Positions 34,366-43,796 of a DNA stretch of 64,000 bases are shown here, piece by piece; position 1 is the stretch's first letter, and each line of letters starts with the position of its first letter. Below the pieces are notes generated by a model that saw nothing but the letters and a program-made list of their open reading frames with translations, searched no databases and was not told the DNA's origin. The position numbers were made by a program, and so were the translations under genes. Source of the stretch: Salipiger pallidus (GTDB lineage: Bacteria; Pseudomonadota; Alphaproteobacteria; Rhodobacterales; Rhodobacteraceae); assembly GCF_014643635.1 (NCBI RefSeq), contig NZ_BMJV01000005.1, forward strand, positions 274 through 64,273. Direction: 5' to 3'.

Positions 34366-36548
34366 TGCGTCTTGCCCGCCACTTCGCCCTTGCCGCCCTT
34401 CTGGGCATGACCGCCCCTGCCGCTCTTCTGGCGCAGGAGACGGTGATCCGTGGCGGGGCCGAGGCTGAACAGTCTCAGCCCGCCCTCCTGATCGCCGACG
34501 CGGTCTACGTGGAGGACGGCGCGCAGCTTGTGGCCACCGGCAATGTCGAAGCGCTGCATGACGGGGTGCGTCTGACCGCCACGCGCATCGTATACGATCA
34601 GGAAGGCAATACCCTCTCCATCGACGGGCCGATCCGCATCACCGACGATACCGGCAACCTGCTGCTGGCGGATGCGGCGCAGATGGATCAGGGGCTGCGT
34701 AATGGTCTGCTGTCCGGCGCACGCATGGTGATGGAGGAACAGCTGCAGCTTGCTGCCGTCGAGGCGCAGCGCGTCGATGGCCGCTACACCCAGCTCAGCC
34801 GCGTTGCGGTCACCTCGTGCCAGGTCTGCGGCCGCAACGAGGTGCCGCTGTGGCAGATCCGCGCCGACCGGGTGATCCACGACGAGGACGCCCGTCAGCT
34901 TTATTTCGAGGGCGCGCAGTTCCGGGTGCTCGACGTGCCGCTGCTGTGGCTGCCGCAGCTTCGCCTGCCGGACCCGTCGCTGAGCCGCGCACGCGGCTTC
35001 CTGACGCCGACGATCCGCAGCACCTCTCTTCTGGGGACAGGCATCCGGGTGCCCTATTTCATCCCGATCGGCGACGACAAGGACCTTACCCTGACGCCCT
35101 ACCTGTCGTCGGAAACCCGCACCCTCGAGGCACGCTACCGCCAGGCCTTCGCCAATGGCACCATCGAGCTGAACGGCGCCGTCACCCGCGACACGCTGGT
35201 CGAGGATGAAACCCGCGGCTATCTCTTCGCCCTCGGGGAATTCGGCCTGCGCAACGATTACAAGCTCGAGTTCGAACTGCAGAGCGTCTCCGATGACGCC
35301 TATTTCAACGAATACGATTATGGCCCGTCGGAGCGCCTCGAAAGCTACGTTCTGGTCAGCCGCGCCCGGGCGGACGAATACATACAACACGATCTTACCG
35401 CTTACGAGACCCTGCGCGCCGCCGAGGACAACGACACCCAGCCGTCCCTGATCCTTGGCAGCAGTATCGAGCGGCGATACTTCCCGTCGCGGATCGGCGG
35501 AGAGCTGCGGCTTGGGGCCGAACTGCACGGGCATTACCGGCGCTCCACGCTTGATGTGGACAGCAACGACGACGACAGCGTCGTCGATGGCCGCGACATG
35601 GCGCGCCTGACCGCCGAGGCTGCATGGTACCGCCGCTGGACGCTGGCAGGCGGCATCCGGGCGGGCGTGCAGACTCACCTCTGGGCCGACCGATACATCA
35701 CCTGGGACGATGCCGCCGCCGACGGTGAGGCCGACCAGCTGACGCCCGGCGCCGCGCTTGAACTTCGCTGGCCCTTTGTGCGCCGCGGCGCAGGCGGTGA
35801 ACGCACCCTGATCGAGCCGGTGCTGCAATACGGCTGGGTCGGCGGCGAGCGCCTGAACGTTCCCACCGACGAAAGCACCCGCGTCGAATTCGACGAAGCC
35901 AACCTGCTTGAGCTCTCGCACTTTCCCGCCGCCGACCGGCGGGAGCGTGGCGAGCTTGGCGTCGCTGCTATGCGCATGACCCATCAGGGACGGTCCGGCT
36001 GGACTGCCGGGCTGACCCTTGGCCGGGTCTGGCGCAGTGATCTCGACAGTGGGCTGAGCCGGTCATCGGGGCTCGACGATCACCAAAGCGACTGGCTGAT
36101 CTCGGGCGGCTTCACCAACCCGCTGGGCCTCAGCATCTCGGTGCGCGGACTGATGGACGACGACTGGCAGTTTTCCAAGGCCGAAAGCCGGGCCGCGTGG
36201 TCCAACGACCGGGTGGATCTGGGGGCCACTTACGTGATGCTCGTCGAGGATCCGCTGGAGGACCGCGACGAAAGCCAGGCCGAATGGGGCTTTGATGGCA
36301 GCTACCGCTTCGGCCGCCACTGGACCGGCTCCGCGGAATGGCGCTACGACCTCGCCGACCGGCGACTTGACCGCACCGGCCTCGGGCTGCAATACCGCAA
36401 TGAATGCGTACAGGTGGACCTCACGGTGTCCCGCAAATTCGCGTCCGCGACGAACCTTGAACCTTCGACCGATTTCGGCCTGATGGTGGGTCTGACCGGG
36501 TTCGGCACCGCCGCCAGCGCCAAGGAGTATCGACGCACATGCAACTGA
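34365..36548 (+). CDS. lptD: LPS-assembly outer-membrane protein LptD
   Basis: 727-residue outer-membrane translocon that with lipoprotein LptE inserts LPS into the outer leaflet. Signal peptide MRLARHFALAALLGM to about ALLAQ; OstA-like periplasmic domain (about residues 35-130) and large C-terminal barrel. Four cysteines, C152, C155, C681 and C726, are placed as two N-terminal and two C-terminal ones, as needed for the interdomain disulfides of LptD, although here the N-terminal pair is only two residues apart (SCQVC). The ATG at 34365 shares one base with the lptG stop. It overlaps surA by ten bases. Confidence 0.95.
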   Translation: MRLARHFALAALLGMTAPAALLAQETVIRGGAEAEQSQPALLIADAVYVEDGAQLVATGNVEALHDGVRLTATRIVYDQEGNTLSIDGPIRITDDTGNLLLADAAQMDQGLRNGLLSGARMVMEEQLQLAAVEAQRVDGRYTQLSRVAVTSCQVCGRNEVPLWQIRADRVIHDEDARQLYFEGAQFRVLDVPLLWLPQLRLPDPSLSRARGFLTPTIRSTSLLGTGIRVPYFIPIGDDKDLTLTPYLSSETRTLEARYRQAFANGTIELNGAVTRDTLVEDETRGYLFALGEFGLRNDYKLEFELQSVSDDAYFNEYDYGPSERLESYVLVSRARADEYIQHDLTAYETLRAAEDNDTQPSLILGSSIERRYFPSRIGGELRLGAELHGHYRRSTLDVDSNDDDSVVDGRDMARLTAEAAWYRRWTLAGGIRAGVQTHLWADRYITWDDAAADGEADQLTPGAALELRWPFVRRGAGGERTLIEPVLQYGWVGGERLNVPTDESTRVEFDEANLLELSHFPAADRRERGELGVAAMRMTHQGRSGWTAGLTLGRVWRSDLDSGLSRSSGLDDHQSDWLISGGFTNPLGLSISVRGLMDDDWQFSKAESRAAWSNDRVDLGATYVMLVEDPLEDRDESQAEWGFDGSYRFGRHWTGSAEWRYDLADRRLDRTGLGLQYRNECVQVDLTVSRKFASATNLEPSTDFGLMVGLTGFGTAASAKEYRRTCN

Positions 36549-37774
36549 CCCCTGCCCGCCTTATCCGCTCGCTGAGCGTTGCCGCCGTCCTGGCCTTGAC
36601 GGTCGCGCCGGTGGCCGCCCCCGCGCAGAACATGTTCGGCCCGGCGATCACCGTGAACGAGATGGTGGTGACCGGCTACGAGCTGTCGCAACGCCAGCAG
36701 ATGCTGACCCTGCTCAACAGCCCTGGCAATCCCGCCGAAATCGCACGCCAGCAGCTGATCGAAGAGCGACTGAAGCTCCAGGCCGCTCGCGACCAGGGCA
36801 TTGTTCCTACCGAGACTGAAGTGGCCGAGGGCATGGAAGAGTTCGCCGGCCGCGCCGACATGAACGCCGAGCAGTTCATCCAGGCCCTTGCCGGCGGCGG
36901 TGTCGCCGAGCAGACCTTCCGCGATTTCGTCTACGCCGGCATCGCATGGCGCAACTTCGTGCGCGCTCGGTTCGGCGCCCAGGTCAGCCAGATCAGCGAT
37001 GACGAGGTCGACCGCGCCCTTGCCGGGGCCGGCGGTCAGTCCAACGTGCGGGTGCTTCTCTCCGAAATCATCATGCCGCTGACTCCGCAGAACGCCGCTG
37101 AAGTTCGCGCCCGGGCCGAGCGCATCTCGCAGCTGACCTCGGTGTCCGAGTTCTCGGCGCAGGCGCGGCAGTATTCCGCCACCGCCACCCGCGACGAAGG
37201 CGGTCGCCTGCCTTGGCGCGACCTGACCGATCTGCCTCAGGCACTGCAACCGCTGATGCTCGGCCTTGCGCCAGGAGAGGTCACCGACCCGCTGCCCATT
37301 CAGGGTGCCGTGGCACTGTTCCAGCTGCGCGACATCGAAGAAAGCGGCTACACCCCGCCCGAGATCTCGAGCATCGACTATGCCGCCTATTACATGGCTG
37401 GTGGTCGGTCGCCGGAAACGCTGGCGAAGGCCCGCGTGCTGGCCTCCCGCGTGGACCGCTGCGACGATCTCTACGGCGTTGCGAAGGGTCAGCCCGAACA
37501 GGTGCTGGATCGCAGCGCGCTGCCGCCCTCGGAAATCCCCACCGACATCGCCTATGAACTCTCGAAGCTCGATCCCGGCGAAGTGTCCACCGCGCTTACC
37601 CGGTCGGACGGTCAGACGCTGGTCTTCCTGATGCTCTGCGGGCGCACGTCTTCGGCGGTCGAGGACGTGGACCGCAACCAGGTAGAGATGGGTCTGCGCA
37701 ACAGGCGCCTCGCCGAGCTGTCCGACAGCTTCCTTGCGCAGCTGCGATCCAACGCGCGCATCGTCGAGCAATGA
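36539..37774 (+). CDS. surA: periplasmic chaperone/peptidyl-prolyl isomerase SurA
   Basis: 411-residue SurA homologue assisting folding of outer-membrane proteins such as LptD, encoded just upstream. Signal peptide to about PVAAPAQ. The N-terminal chaperone region includes ELSQRQQMLTLLNSPGNPAEI, and a parvulin-type domain spans about residues 165-265 (VRVLLSEIIMPLTPQNAAEV, AGGRLPW-like DEGGRLPWRDLTDLP). A second parvulin domain is not evident; the C-terminal part is probably chaperone core. Translation is coupled at both ends: 10-base overlap with lptD and ATGA with pdxA. Confidence 0.88.
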   Translation: MQLTPARLIRSLSVAAVLALTVAPVAAPAQNMFGPAITVNEMVVTGYELSQRQQMLTLLNSPGNPAEIARQQLIEERLKLQAARDQGIVPTETEVAEGMEEFAGRADMNAEQFIQALAGGGVAEQTFRDFVYAGIAWRNFVRARFGAQVSQISDDEVDRALAGAGGQSNVRVLLSEIIMPLTPQNAAEVRARAERISQLTSVSEFSAQARQYSATATRDEGGRLPWRDLTDLPQALQPLMLGLAPGEVTDPLPIQGAVALFQLRDIEESGYTPPEISSIDYAAYYMAGGRSPETLAKARVLASRVDRCDDLYGVAKGQPEQVLDRSALPPSEIPTDIAYELSKLDPGEVSTALTRSDGQTLVFLMLCGRTSSAVEDVDRNQVEMGLRNRRLAELSDSFLAQLRSNARIVEQ

Positions 37775-38748
37775 GCGCACCCCGGCAGCCCGTGGCCCTG
37801 AGCTGCGGTGATCCCTCCGGCATCGGGCCGGAGCTGGCCGAGGCCGCCTGGGCGGCCCTTGGACCTGAACTGCCCTTCGTTTGGCTGGGCGAGCCGTCGC
37901 ACCTGCCGGGCAATGTACCTGCAGTGGTCATCAGCGATCCGTCTCAGGCTGCGGATGCGGCCGTGCGCGGCCTGCCTGTGCTGCCGGTCGGCATGCCCGG
38001 TCCGAGGGTGCCCGGCACGCCTCAGCCCACCCAGGCGGCGGGGGTCATCGCCTCCATCGCCCGCGGTGTGGAGCTGGTGCAATCTGGCGCCTGTTCGGCG
38101 CTGTGCACCCTGCCGATTTCCAAGCAGGCGCTGGCCGAGGGGGCGGGCTTTGCCTACCCTGGCCACACGGAATACCTTGCCGATCTCGCCGGGGTAGACG
38201 AGGTGGTGATGATGCTGGCATCGGACGAGCTTCGGGTGGTGCCTGTCACCATCCACATCGCCCTGTCGGAGGTGCCCGCCGTCCTAACGCCTGCACTGCT
38301 GGAAACGCGCCTGAGGATCACGCACGCCGCGCTTGTAGCGCAATTCGGCATCGCAGAGCCCCGGATTGCCGTGGCCGGCCTGAACCCGCACGCGGGCGAA
38401 GGTGGCCGCATGGGCCGCGAAGAGATCGACCTCATCGTGCCGGTGCTGGATCGGCTGCGGGGCGAGGGCATGGACTTATCGGGCCCGCTGCCCGCGGACA
38501 CCATGTTCCACGCCGAGGCGCGTGCGGGCTATGATGCAGCGGTGTGCATGTACCACGACCAGGCCCTGATCCCGATCAAGACGCTGGCCTTCGACCGTGG
38601 GGTGAACGTGACCTTGGGCATGCCTTTCATCCGGACCTCGCCCGATCATGGCACCGCCTTCGGCATTGCCGGCAAGGGCATTGCGAACCCGACGTCGACC
38701 ATCGAGGCGCTGCGCACGGCCTGGCGGATGTCTGGGGCGGCGGCGTGA
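37771..38748 (+). CDS. pdxA: 4-hydroxythreonine-4-phosphate dehydrogenase
   Basis: NAD-dependent oxidation/decarboxylation step of DXP-dependent vitamin B6 synthesis. 325 residues; the metal-binding histidines are visible in GHTEYLAD (about residue 131), GLNPHAGEGG and CMYHDQALIPIK. The start SAPRQPVALSCGDPSGIGPE is characteristic. ATGA overlap with surA. surA-pdxA-rsmA is a classical proteobacterial cluster. A type 1 repeat lies between its stop and rsmA. Confidence 0.96.
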   Translation: MSAPRQPVALSCGDPSGIGPELAEAAWAALGPELPFVWLGEPSHLPGNVPAVVISDPSQAADAAVRGLPVLPVGMPGPRVPGTPQPTQAAGVIASIARGVELVQSGACSALCTLPISKQALAEGAGFAYPGHTEYLADLAGVDEVVMMLASDELRVVPVTIHIALSEVPAVLTPALLETRLRITHAALVAQFGIAEPRIAVAGLNPHAGEGGRMGREEIDLIVPVLDRLRGEGMDLSGPLPADTMFHAEARAGYDAAVCMYHDQALIPIKTLAFDRGVNVTLGMPFIRTSPDHGTAFGIAGKGIANPTSTIEALRTAWRMSGAAA

Positions 38749-38808
38749 TTTGCGAAGACAGCGGAGCCGCTGCGCGGCTGGTGGGTAGCGCCGCTGCGCG
38801 GCGCCGTG

Positions 38809-38867
38809 AGGGGCTCTGCCCCCGCAGCCTGCGGCTGCTCCCCCGGGATATTTGGAGTCAAAGGAAG
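38809..38867 (+). repeat. structured 3'-end repeat, type 1, copy C
   Basis: Between pdxA and rsmA: GGGGCTCTGCCCCC hairpin, GCAGCCTGCGGCTGC hairpin, then CCCGGGATATTTGGAGTCAA and AAGGAAG. The terminal AAGGAAG is the Shine-Dalgarno sequence of rsmA, whose ATG begins at 38870. Confidence 0.75.
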
Positions 38868-38869
38868 CG

Positions 38870-39706
38870 ATGAGCGCCATCGATGGATTGCCGCCCCTGC
38901 GCGAGGTGATTGCCAGCCATGGGCTGTCAGCGCGCAAGTCGCTGGGGCAGAATTTTCTTCTTGATCTCAACCTGACCGCCAAGATCGCGCGGCAGGCGGG
39001 GGATCTGTCGGGGATGGATGTGCTTGAGGTCGGGCCGGGACCCGGTGGGTTGACCCGTGGGCTGCTGGCCGAGGGCGCCCGCAAGGTGCTGGCTGTCGAG
39101 AAGGACACGCGTTGTCTGCCGGCACTGGCTGAGATTGCCGAGGCCTATCCCGACCGGCTCGAGGTGATCTCGGGCGATGCGCTGGAGCTGGACCTGCTCT
39201 CGCGGCTCACGCCACCGGTCGCGATCTGCGCCAACCTGCCCTACAATGTCGGCACCGAGCTTCTGGTGCGCTGGCTGACCCCCGAGGCCTGGCCGCCGCA
39301 GTGGCAGACCCTGACGCTGATGTTCCAGCGCGAAGTGGCCGAGCGCATCGTGGCGACCCCTGGCAGCAAGGCCTATGGACGGCTGGCGGTGCTGGCGCAA
39401 TGGCGCTGCGACGCGCGGATCGTATTGAGCCTGCCGCCCGGCGCCTTTACCCCGCCGCCCAAGGTGTCTTCGGCGGTCGTGCATCTGAAAGCGCTGCCCG
39501 AGCCGCGGTTCGAGGCGGATCGCAAGGTGCTGGAGCGGGTGGTCGCCGCGGCCTTCAACCAGCGGCGCAAGATGATGCGCGCCTCACTCAAGGGCCTTGC
39601 CCCGGATATCGAGGACAAGCTTCACACCGCCGGTATTCTGCCCACCGAGCGGGCCGAGCAGGTGTCCCTGGAGCAATTCTGCGCGCTGGCACGGCTGCTG
39701 GCGTGA
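38870..39706 (+). CDS. rsmA: 16S rRNA dimethyladenosine transferase
   Basis: KsgA/RsmA, which dimethylates A1518 and A1519 of 16S rRNA late in 30S assembly, using SAM. 278 residues: SAM motif [17 protein letters not shown] (about residue 50), catalytic motif [11 protein letters not shown], and the C-terminal helical domain ([14 protein letters not shown]). The ATG at 38870 is preceded by AAGGAAG, which is the tail of the type 1 repeat; an ATG 18 bases further upstream has no such site. Confidence 0.96.
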   Translation: MSAIDGLPPLREVIASHGLSARKSLGQNFLLDLNLTAKIARQAGDLSGMDVLEVGPGPGGLTRGLLAEGARKVLAVEKDTRCLPALAEIAEAYPDRLEVISGDALELDLLSRLTPPVAICANLPYNVGTELLVRWLTPEAWPPQWQTLTLMFQREVAERIVATPGSKAYGRLAVLAQWRCDARIVLSLPPGAFTPPPKVSSAVVHLKALPEPRFEADRKVLERVVAAAFNQRRKMMRASLKGLAPDIEDKLHTAGILPTERAEQVSLEQFCALARLLA

Positions 39707-39783
39707 TCCGGCATCAGCCCGGGTTTCCCTCGGGCCACGATCCGCGCTACACCCGGCTCCGAGGCAGAGAACAGGAGATCCCC

Positions 39784-40077
39784 ATGAAAGCAACCATCCT
39801 GGCAACCGCTCTGGCGGCGCTGGCCCTTGGCGGCTGCGGTGCCACGTCCAGCCTGGCCGAGCGGCACGTGGTCTATGGCGTTGGTGAAGACGACATGCTG
39901 AAGCTGCGCGGCGGCCCCGGCACCGGGTTCGAGCAACATGCCGGCCTGCCTAACGGCACCGTCGTGCGGGTTCTGGACTGCACCTCGACAGGCGGCACCA
40001 GCTGGTGCGAGGTTGCCTTGGATCGATCCCCGGGCATGCGGGGCTATGTCTCGCAGGCGTACCTGCGGCGTCTCTGA
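39784..40077 (+). CDS. small SH3-domain lipoprotein
   Basis: 97-residue protein with a lipoprotein signal (LAALALGGC lipobox) and a single bacterial SH3 (SH3b) domain: MLKLRGGPGTGFEQHAGLPNGT, GTSWCEVALDRSPGMRGYVSQAYL. Such domains commonly bind peptidoglycan or peptides in the periplasm. AGGAGA lies 7 bases before the ATG. A strong terminator follows. Specific role unknown. Confidence 0.85.
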   Translation: MKATILATALAALALGGCGATSSLAERHVVYGVGEDDMLKLRGGPGTGFEQHAGLPNGTVVRVLDCTSTGGTSWCEVALDRSPGMRGYVSQAYLRRL

Positions 40078-40095
40078 TCAGACCCGCCACACATG

Positions 40096-40133
40096 CAAAA
40101 GGCGCCGTTCCGAGGAACGGCGCCTTTTTTGTT
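40096..40133. terminator. bidirectional terminator after the SH3 lipoprotein gene
   Basis: AAAAGGCGCCGTTC and GAACGGCGCCTTTTTT form a 13-14 bp stem with a 4-base loop; T runs on both strands. Confidence 0.88.
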
Positions 40134-40214
40134 CTGCACCGGATTTATGTTGCCCCGGCTTGCCCCTCGTCCAAGATCTCGCGGACTAGCCAGGGCAGCC
40201 AGCCTGGCCAGACG

Positions 40215-40949
40215 TTACTCTGCCGCGTCGGGGGCCGGAGTGTCGCCGGAGGGCGCGGGCTCGTCGCCCTCGGCCTTGGGGGCGGGTTTTTTGCGGGGAC
40301 GGCGGGGCTTCTTGGGCTTTTCCTCGGGCGCAGGAGCCTGTTCGGCCGAGCGGTTTTCCGGGGTTTCCACGAGGCCGCTCTCAGGGGTATCTTCACTGCC
40401 TTCGGGGCTGTCGACACTGCCGAGCGGATCACCCTGCCGGGCTTCGCTCCGGTCATTGCGGTTGCTTCGGTCAGAGCGGCTCTTGCGCGGCTGGGCCTGC
40501 GGCTGCGGCTGAGCCTCGCCCTCGGGCGCGGGTTTTGCCTCGGGCTGCTGGTGCGACTGGTTCGAGCCCTCGTTCGAGGACTGGTTGCCGTCGTCGCCTC
40601 CCTGCTGTGGCTTGCCCTGTTCGCGTTCGGCCCGCTCGCGGTCGCGCTGCGACTGGCGTTCACGGTTCTCGCGCTCCTGCGCCTCACGCTTGGAATCAGC
40701 CTCGCGCTGCGCTTCGGAAAGCATGCGCATGTAATGTTCGGCATGCTGCTGGAAGTTCTCGGCAGCGACGCGGTCGTTCGCCAGCCAGGCATCGCGTGCC
40801 AGCTGGTTGTACTTGTCGATGATCTGCTGCGGCGTGCCGCGGACCTTGCCCTCGGGGCCACTGCTGTCGAACACGCGGTTGACGACGTTGCCCAGCGAGT
40901 TGCGGTTGCGGTTGTTCTTGGACCGCGAACGGGTTTTCGAGGATCGCAT
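40215..40949 (-). CDS. DUF4167 domain protein
   Basis: 244-residue protein with the DUF4167 domain at residues 1-80: MRSSKTRSRSKNNRNRNSLG, NRVFDSSGPEGKVRGTPQQI, then YNQLARDA and NFQQHAEHYMRML. The rest is a low-complexity, charged tail rich in Glu, Arg, Gln, Pro and Lys, ending in acidic and proline repeats, and probably disordered. The composition suggests nucleic-acid or ribosome association, but the function is not established. It follows prmC on the same strand, a common alphaproteobacterial order with prfA-prmC. A further 26 codons upstream are open but unlike the family. Confidence 0.88.
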   Translation of the reverse strand: MRSSKTRSRSKNNRNRNSLGNVVNRVFDSSGPEGKVRGTPQQIIDKYNQLARDAWLANDRVAAENFQQHAEHYMRMLSEAQREADSKREAQERENRERQSQRDRERAEREQGKPQQGGDDGNQSSNEGSNQSHQQPEAKPAPEGEAQPQPQAQPRKSRSDRSNRNDRSEARQGDPLGSVDSPEGSEDTPESGLVETPENRSAEQAPAPEEKPKKPRRPRKKPAPKAEGDEPAPSGDTPAPDAAE

Positions 40950-41195
40950 AGTGTCTGCTATAAGCCTTGTGTCTGACGGAAGTCCGACTGCCCTGTGTCC
41001 CGGCTGGGCCTCGAGAGGCGTCTTCATGCTGGGTCACGTCGATTTCGGGTTGCTGTCGGGCGGGACCGCATCGCTTGAGCTATGCGAGGCATCCACCGCT
41101 CCAACGCCCCCTGATAATCATGTCCTGCCGTGAGAAACAAGGAAAAATGCGAAAACCATCCGCAAGAAACGGCGGTTTCTGCCGTCAGGGCGCGA

Positions 41196-42050
41196 TCAAC
41201 CGGCAGCTTTGCGCCCTGCAACCACGCGGTCGCGACCATCTAGATCAGGGATGATCGCCACGTCCTGCAGCCCCTGCGCGGCGAACATCGCCGCCACCTC
41301 TGCCCCCTGCGTCGGGCCGATCTCGACCAGCGCCCGCCCGGCGGGCGCAAGATGCGCGGCAAGCTGCGACGAGATGGCGCGGTAGGCCGCGAGCCCGTCG
41401 CCTTCGTCGGTCAGCGCCATTCGCGGCTCGTGGTCGCGCACTTCGGGCGACAAGCCCGGCATCTCGGAAAGAGCAATGTAAGGCGGGTTCGACACGATGA
41501 GATCAAAAAGCGGCGCATCGCCGGGGAGCGCCTCCCACCAGCTGCCCTGCCGGAACGAAGCGCGGTCCTCGAGTTTGCAGGCGTCACGGTTCCACGCGGC
41601 AACCTCGAGAGCGGCAGCAGACAGGTCCGTGCCGATCCCACGGCTGGTGGGCCGTTCCGCGAGCAGCGTCAGCAGGATGCAGCCGGAGCCGGTGCCAAGG
41701 TCGAGCACATCCTCAAACGGGGCCCCCAGCGCGGCCTCGATCAGCATCTCGGTTTCCGGGCGCGGGTCGAGCACATCGCCGTTCACACGGAAATCGCGCC
41801 CGTAGAAGGCCCGCCGCCCGGTGAGATGGGACATGGGCACCCTGCCCGCGCGGCGCGTCACCAGCGCGCTGAAATCCTCGGCCTGCTCGTCGGCCACCGG
41901 TTCGGGCAGGAACAACGTCAGGCGCCCCGGCGGCACGCGCAGCACATGGGCCAGCAGGCGCCGGGCGTCGCGTCCGGCATCGGCAATCCCGGCGGCCGAC
42001 AGCTGACGGGTCGCCTCGACCAGCAAGGCAGAGCCGGTGGGCGGGCTCAT
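41196..42050 (-). CDS. prmC: release factor glutamine methyltransferase
   Basis: Methylates the glutamine of the GGQ motif in RF1 and RF2 using SAM. 284 residues: N-terminal helical domain, SAM motif [16 protein letters not shown] (about residue 117) and the diagnostic catalytic NPPY ([13 protein letters not shown]). Its ATG overlaps the prfA stop by four bases, so it is coupled to its own substrate. Confidence 0.96.
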   Translation of the reverse strand: MSPPTGSALLVEATRQLSAAGIADAGRDARRLLAHVLRVPPGRLTLFLPEPVADEQAEDFSALVTRRAGRVPMSHLTGRRAFYGRDFRVNGDVLDPRPETEMLIEAALGAPFEDVLDLGTGSGCILLTLLAERPTSRGIGTDLSAAALEVAAWNRDACKLEDRASFRQGSWWEALPGDAPLFDLIVSNPPYIALSEMPGLSPEVRDHEPRMALTDEGDGLAAYRAISSQLAAHLAPAGRALVEIGPTQGAEVAAMFAAQGLQDVAIIPDLDGRDRVVAGRKAAG

Positions 42051-43096
42051 GCGCCCATCTCGGCAAGCATGGTCGCCTGTGCGTCGGCGGTGAGCGCGTC
42101 GATGATCTCGTCAAGATCGCCGCCTATGATTGCATCCAGCCGGTAGAGCGTCAGGCCGATACGGTGATCGGTCATGCGCCCCTGGGGGAAGTTGTAGGTC
42201 CGGATCCGTTCGGACCGGTCGCCGCTGCCCACCTGCGACTTGCGATCCGAGGCGCGGGCATCGTCTGCCTTCTGCCGTTCAAGATCGAATAGCCGCGCAC
42301 GCAGCACGTTCATGGCAATCTCGCGGTTGCGGTGTTGAGACTTCTCAGAACTGGTCACCACGATCCCGGTCGGGATATGGGTGATCCGCACTGCTGAATC
42401 GGTGGTGTTGACATGCTGGCCGCCCGCACCTGAGGCGCGCATCGTGTCGACGCGAATGTCGGCGGCGGCAATGTCGATATCCACCGCCTCGGCCTCGGGA
42501 AGCACTGCGACAGTCGCGGCAGAGGTATGGATGCGCCCGCCACTTTCGGTTTCAGGCACACGCTGCACGCGGTGCACGCCGGATTCGTACTTGAGCCGGG
42601 CGAATACGTGGTCGCCCTCGATCCGCACCACCAGTTCGCGCAGGCCGCCAAGCTCGGTAGGCTGTTCTTCGATCACCTCCCAGCGCCATCCGTGGGCCTC
42701 GGCGTGGCGCTGGTACATGCGGGCCAGATCGGCGGCGAAAAGGCTGGCCTCTTCGCCCCCGGTGCCGGGCCGGATCTCGAGGATCGCGGGGCGGCCATCG
42801 GCGGCATCGCGGGGCAGCAGCGCAAGTTGCAGTGCATGCTCCACCTGCGGGATGCGCGCCTTCAGGCCGGGCATCTCCTCTTCGGCGAGGGCCTTCATTT
42901 CGGGGTCGGCCAGCATCTCCTGCGCCTCGGCCAGATCGGCCTCGAGCGTTTCCCATTCGAGGATCTGGTCGACCACGGGCTTCAGCTCGGAATACTCGCG
43001 CCCGAGGGCGGCGATGTCGCCTTGCCCTGTGGCCATCATCGCCTCGAGATACTCGAAGCGCTGCTTGATCTGGTGAAGTCTGTCAGCGGGGATCAT
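42047..43096 (-). CDS. prfA: peptide chain release factor 1
   Basis: Class I release factor recognising UAA and UAG. 349 residues. The GGQ motif that enters the peptidyl-transferase centre lies at about residues 226-228 ([12 protein letters not shown]); the stop-codon-reading tripeptide is the RF1-type PxT, as PET in [10 protein letters not shown]. Canonical C-terminal region [18 protein letters not shown] overlap with prmC. An in-frame GATC-rich leader shows no special signal. Confidence 0.97.
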   Translation of the reverse strand: MIPADRLHQIKQRFEYLEAMMATGQGDIAALGREYSELKPVVDQILEWETLEADLAEAQEMLADPEMKALAEEEMPGLKARIPQVEHALQLALLPRDAADGRPAILEIRPGTGGEEASLFAADLARMYQRHAEAHGWRWEVIEEQPTELGGLRELVVRIEGDHVFARLKYESGVHRVQRVPETESGGRIHTSAATVAVLPEAEAVDIDIAAADIRVDTMRASGAGGQHVNTTDSAVRITHIPTGIVVTSSEKSQHRNREIAMNVLRARLFDLERQKADDARASDRKSQVGSGDRSERIRTYNFPQGRMTDHRIGLTLYRLDAIIGGDLDEIIDALTADAQATMLAEMGA

Positions 43097-43150
43097 GCCG
43101 CCTTCTGTTCCCTATCGCCACGGCGCCGTCAAGGGCGCGCGGGCGCTGGG

Positions 43151-43570
43151 TCAGTCGTCTCCGCGCTCGGCAGCCAGCTGCGACAGCCAGGCGTCCACAC
43201 GGGTGCGATTGGTGCCCATGTCACTCTGGCCAAAGCGCTGGCGGCCATAGATTTCGATCCGTCCGTCTTCGAGCTGCGTGGTGGTGTAGTCAGGAAAGCC
43301 CATCCACTGCGACCGGGTGATATAGGTCACACGGCCTTCGCCGGGGCTGCCCGCCAGCACCTCGGTGCGCGGCGTCTCGAGTATGATGCGGTGCAGCGCG
43401 GCATAAAGCGTGTCATTGCCGGGCGTGCTGCGCCGCACACCGCTGGCCAGATCCTGGTCGGCGGCGACCTGCGGATCCACGTTCCAGGTAGCGGGGTCAG
43501 AAGGGGCAAGCCTGATCCACGCGAGCCCACCGACCACGACCAGAATGATGATCCAGAAGATAAGCCTCAC
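43151..43570 (-). CDS. DUF1499 family membrane-anchored protein
   Basis: 139-residue protein with one N-terminal membrane helix (RLIFWIIILVVVGGLAWI) and a periplasmic domain of the DUF1499 family (RTEVLAGSPGEGRVTYITRS, GFPDYTTTQLEDGRIEIYGRQ, FGQSDMGTNRTRVDAWLSQL). Function unknown. It ends 54 bases before prfA on the same strand and might be its upstream operon partner. Confidence 0.8.
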   Translation of the reverse strand: MRLIFWIIILVVVGGLAWIRLAPSDPATWNVDPQVAADQDLASGVRRSTPGNDTLYAALHRIILETPRTEVLAGSPGEGRVTYITRSQWMGFPDYTTTQLEDGRIEIYGRQRFGQSDMGTNRTRVDAWLSQLAAERGDD

Positions 43571-43796
43571 GCGTACGATCCTTTCCCGATGGCGCAGACA
43601 GAGGGCCTGCCCGGCACTTTCCTTTCACACGATTCCCGCCGGCAGGAAAAGGCCGGTCCGGGCCCCTTCGCGGGTTTTTGCCGGCAAACCCGCTCTTGCC
43701 CACGGCCTTCGGTCCTGCCTCAATCTTCAGTTCCTGCCTGCTGATCGAGGTTCCGCCTCCGGCTGCGAGCAGTCCGGATCGCTGCCGCTCCGCGCC

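Noticed and set aside
34347-35984. 545-codon open frame antisense to lptD.
   Set aside because: Shadow frame; lptD is supported by domains and operon context.
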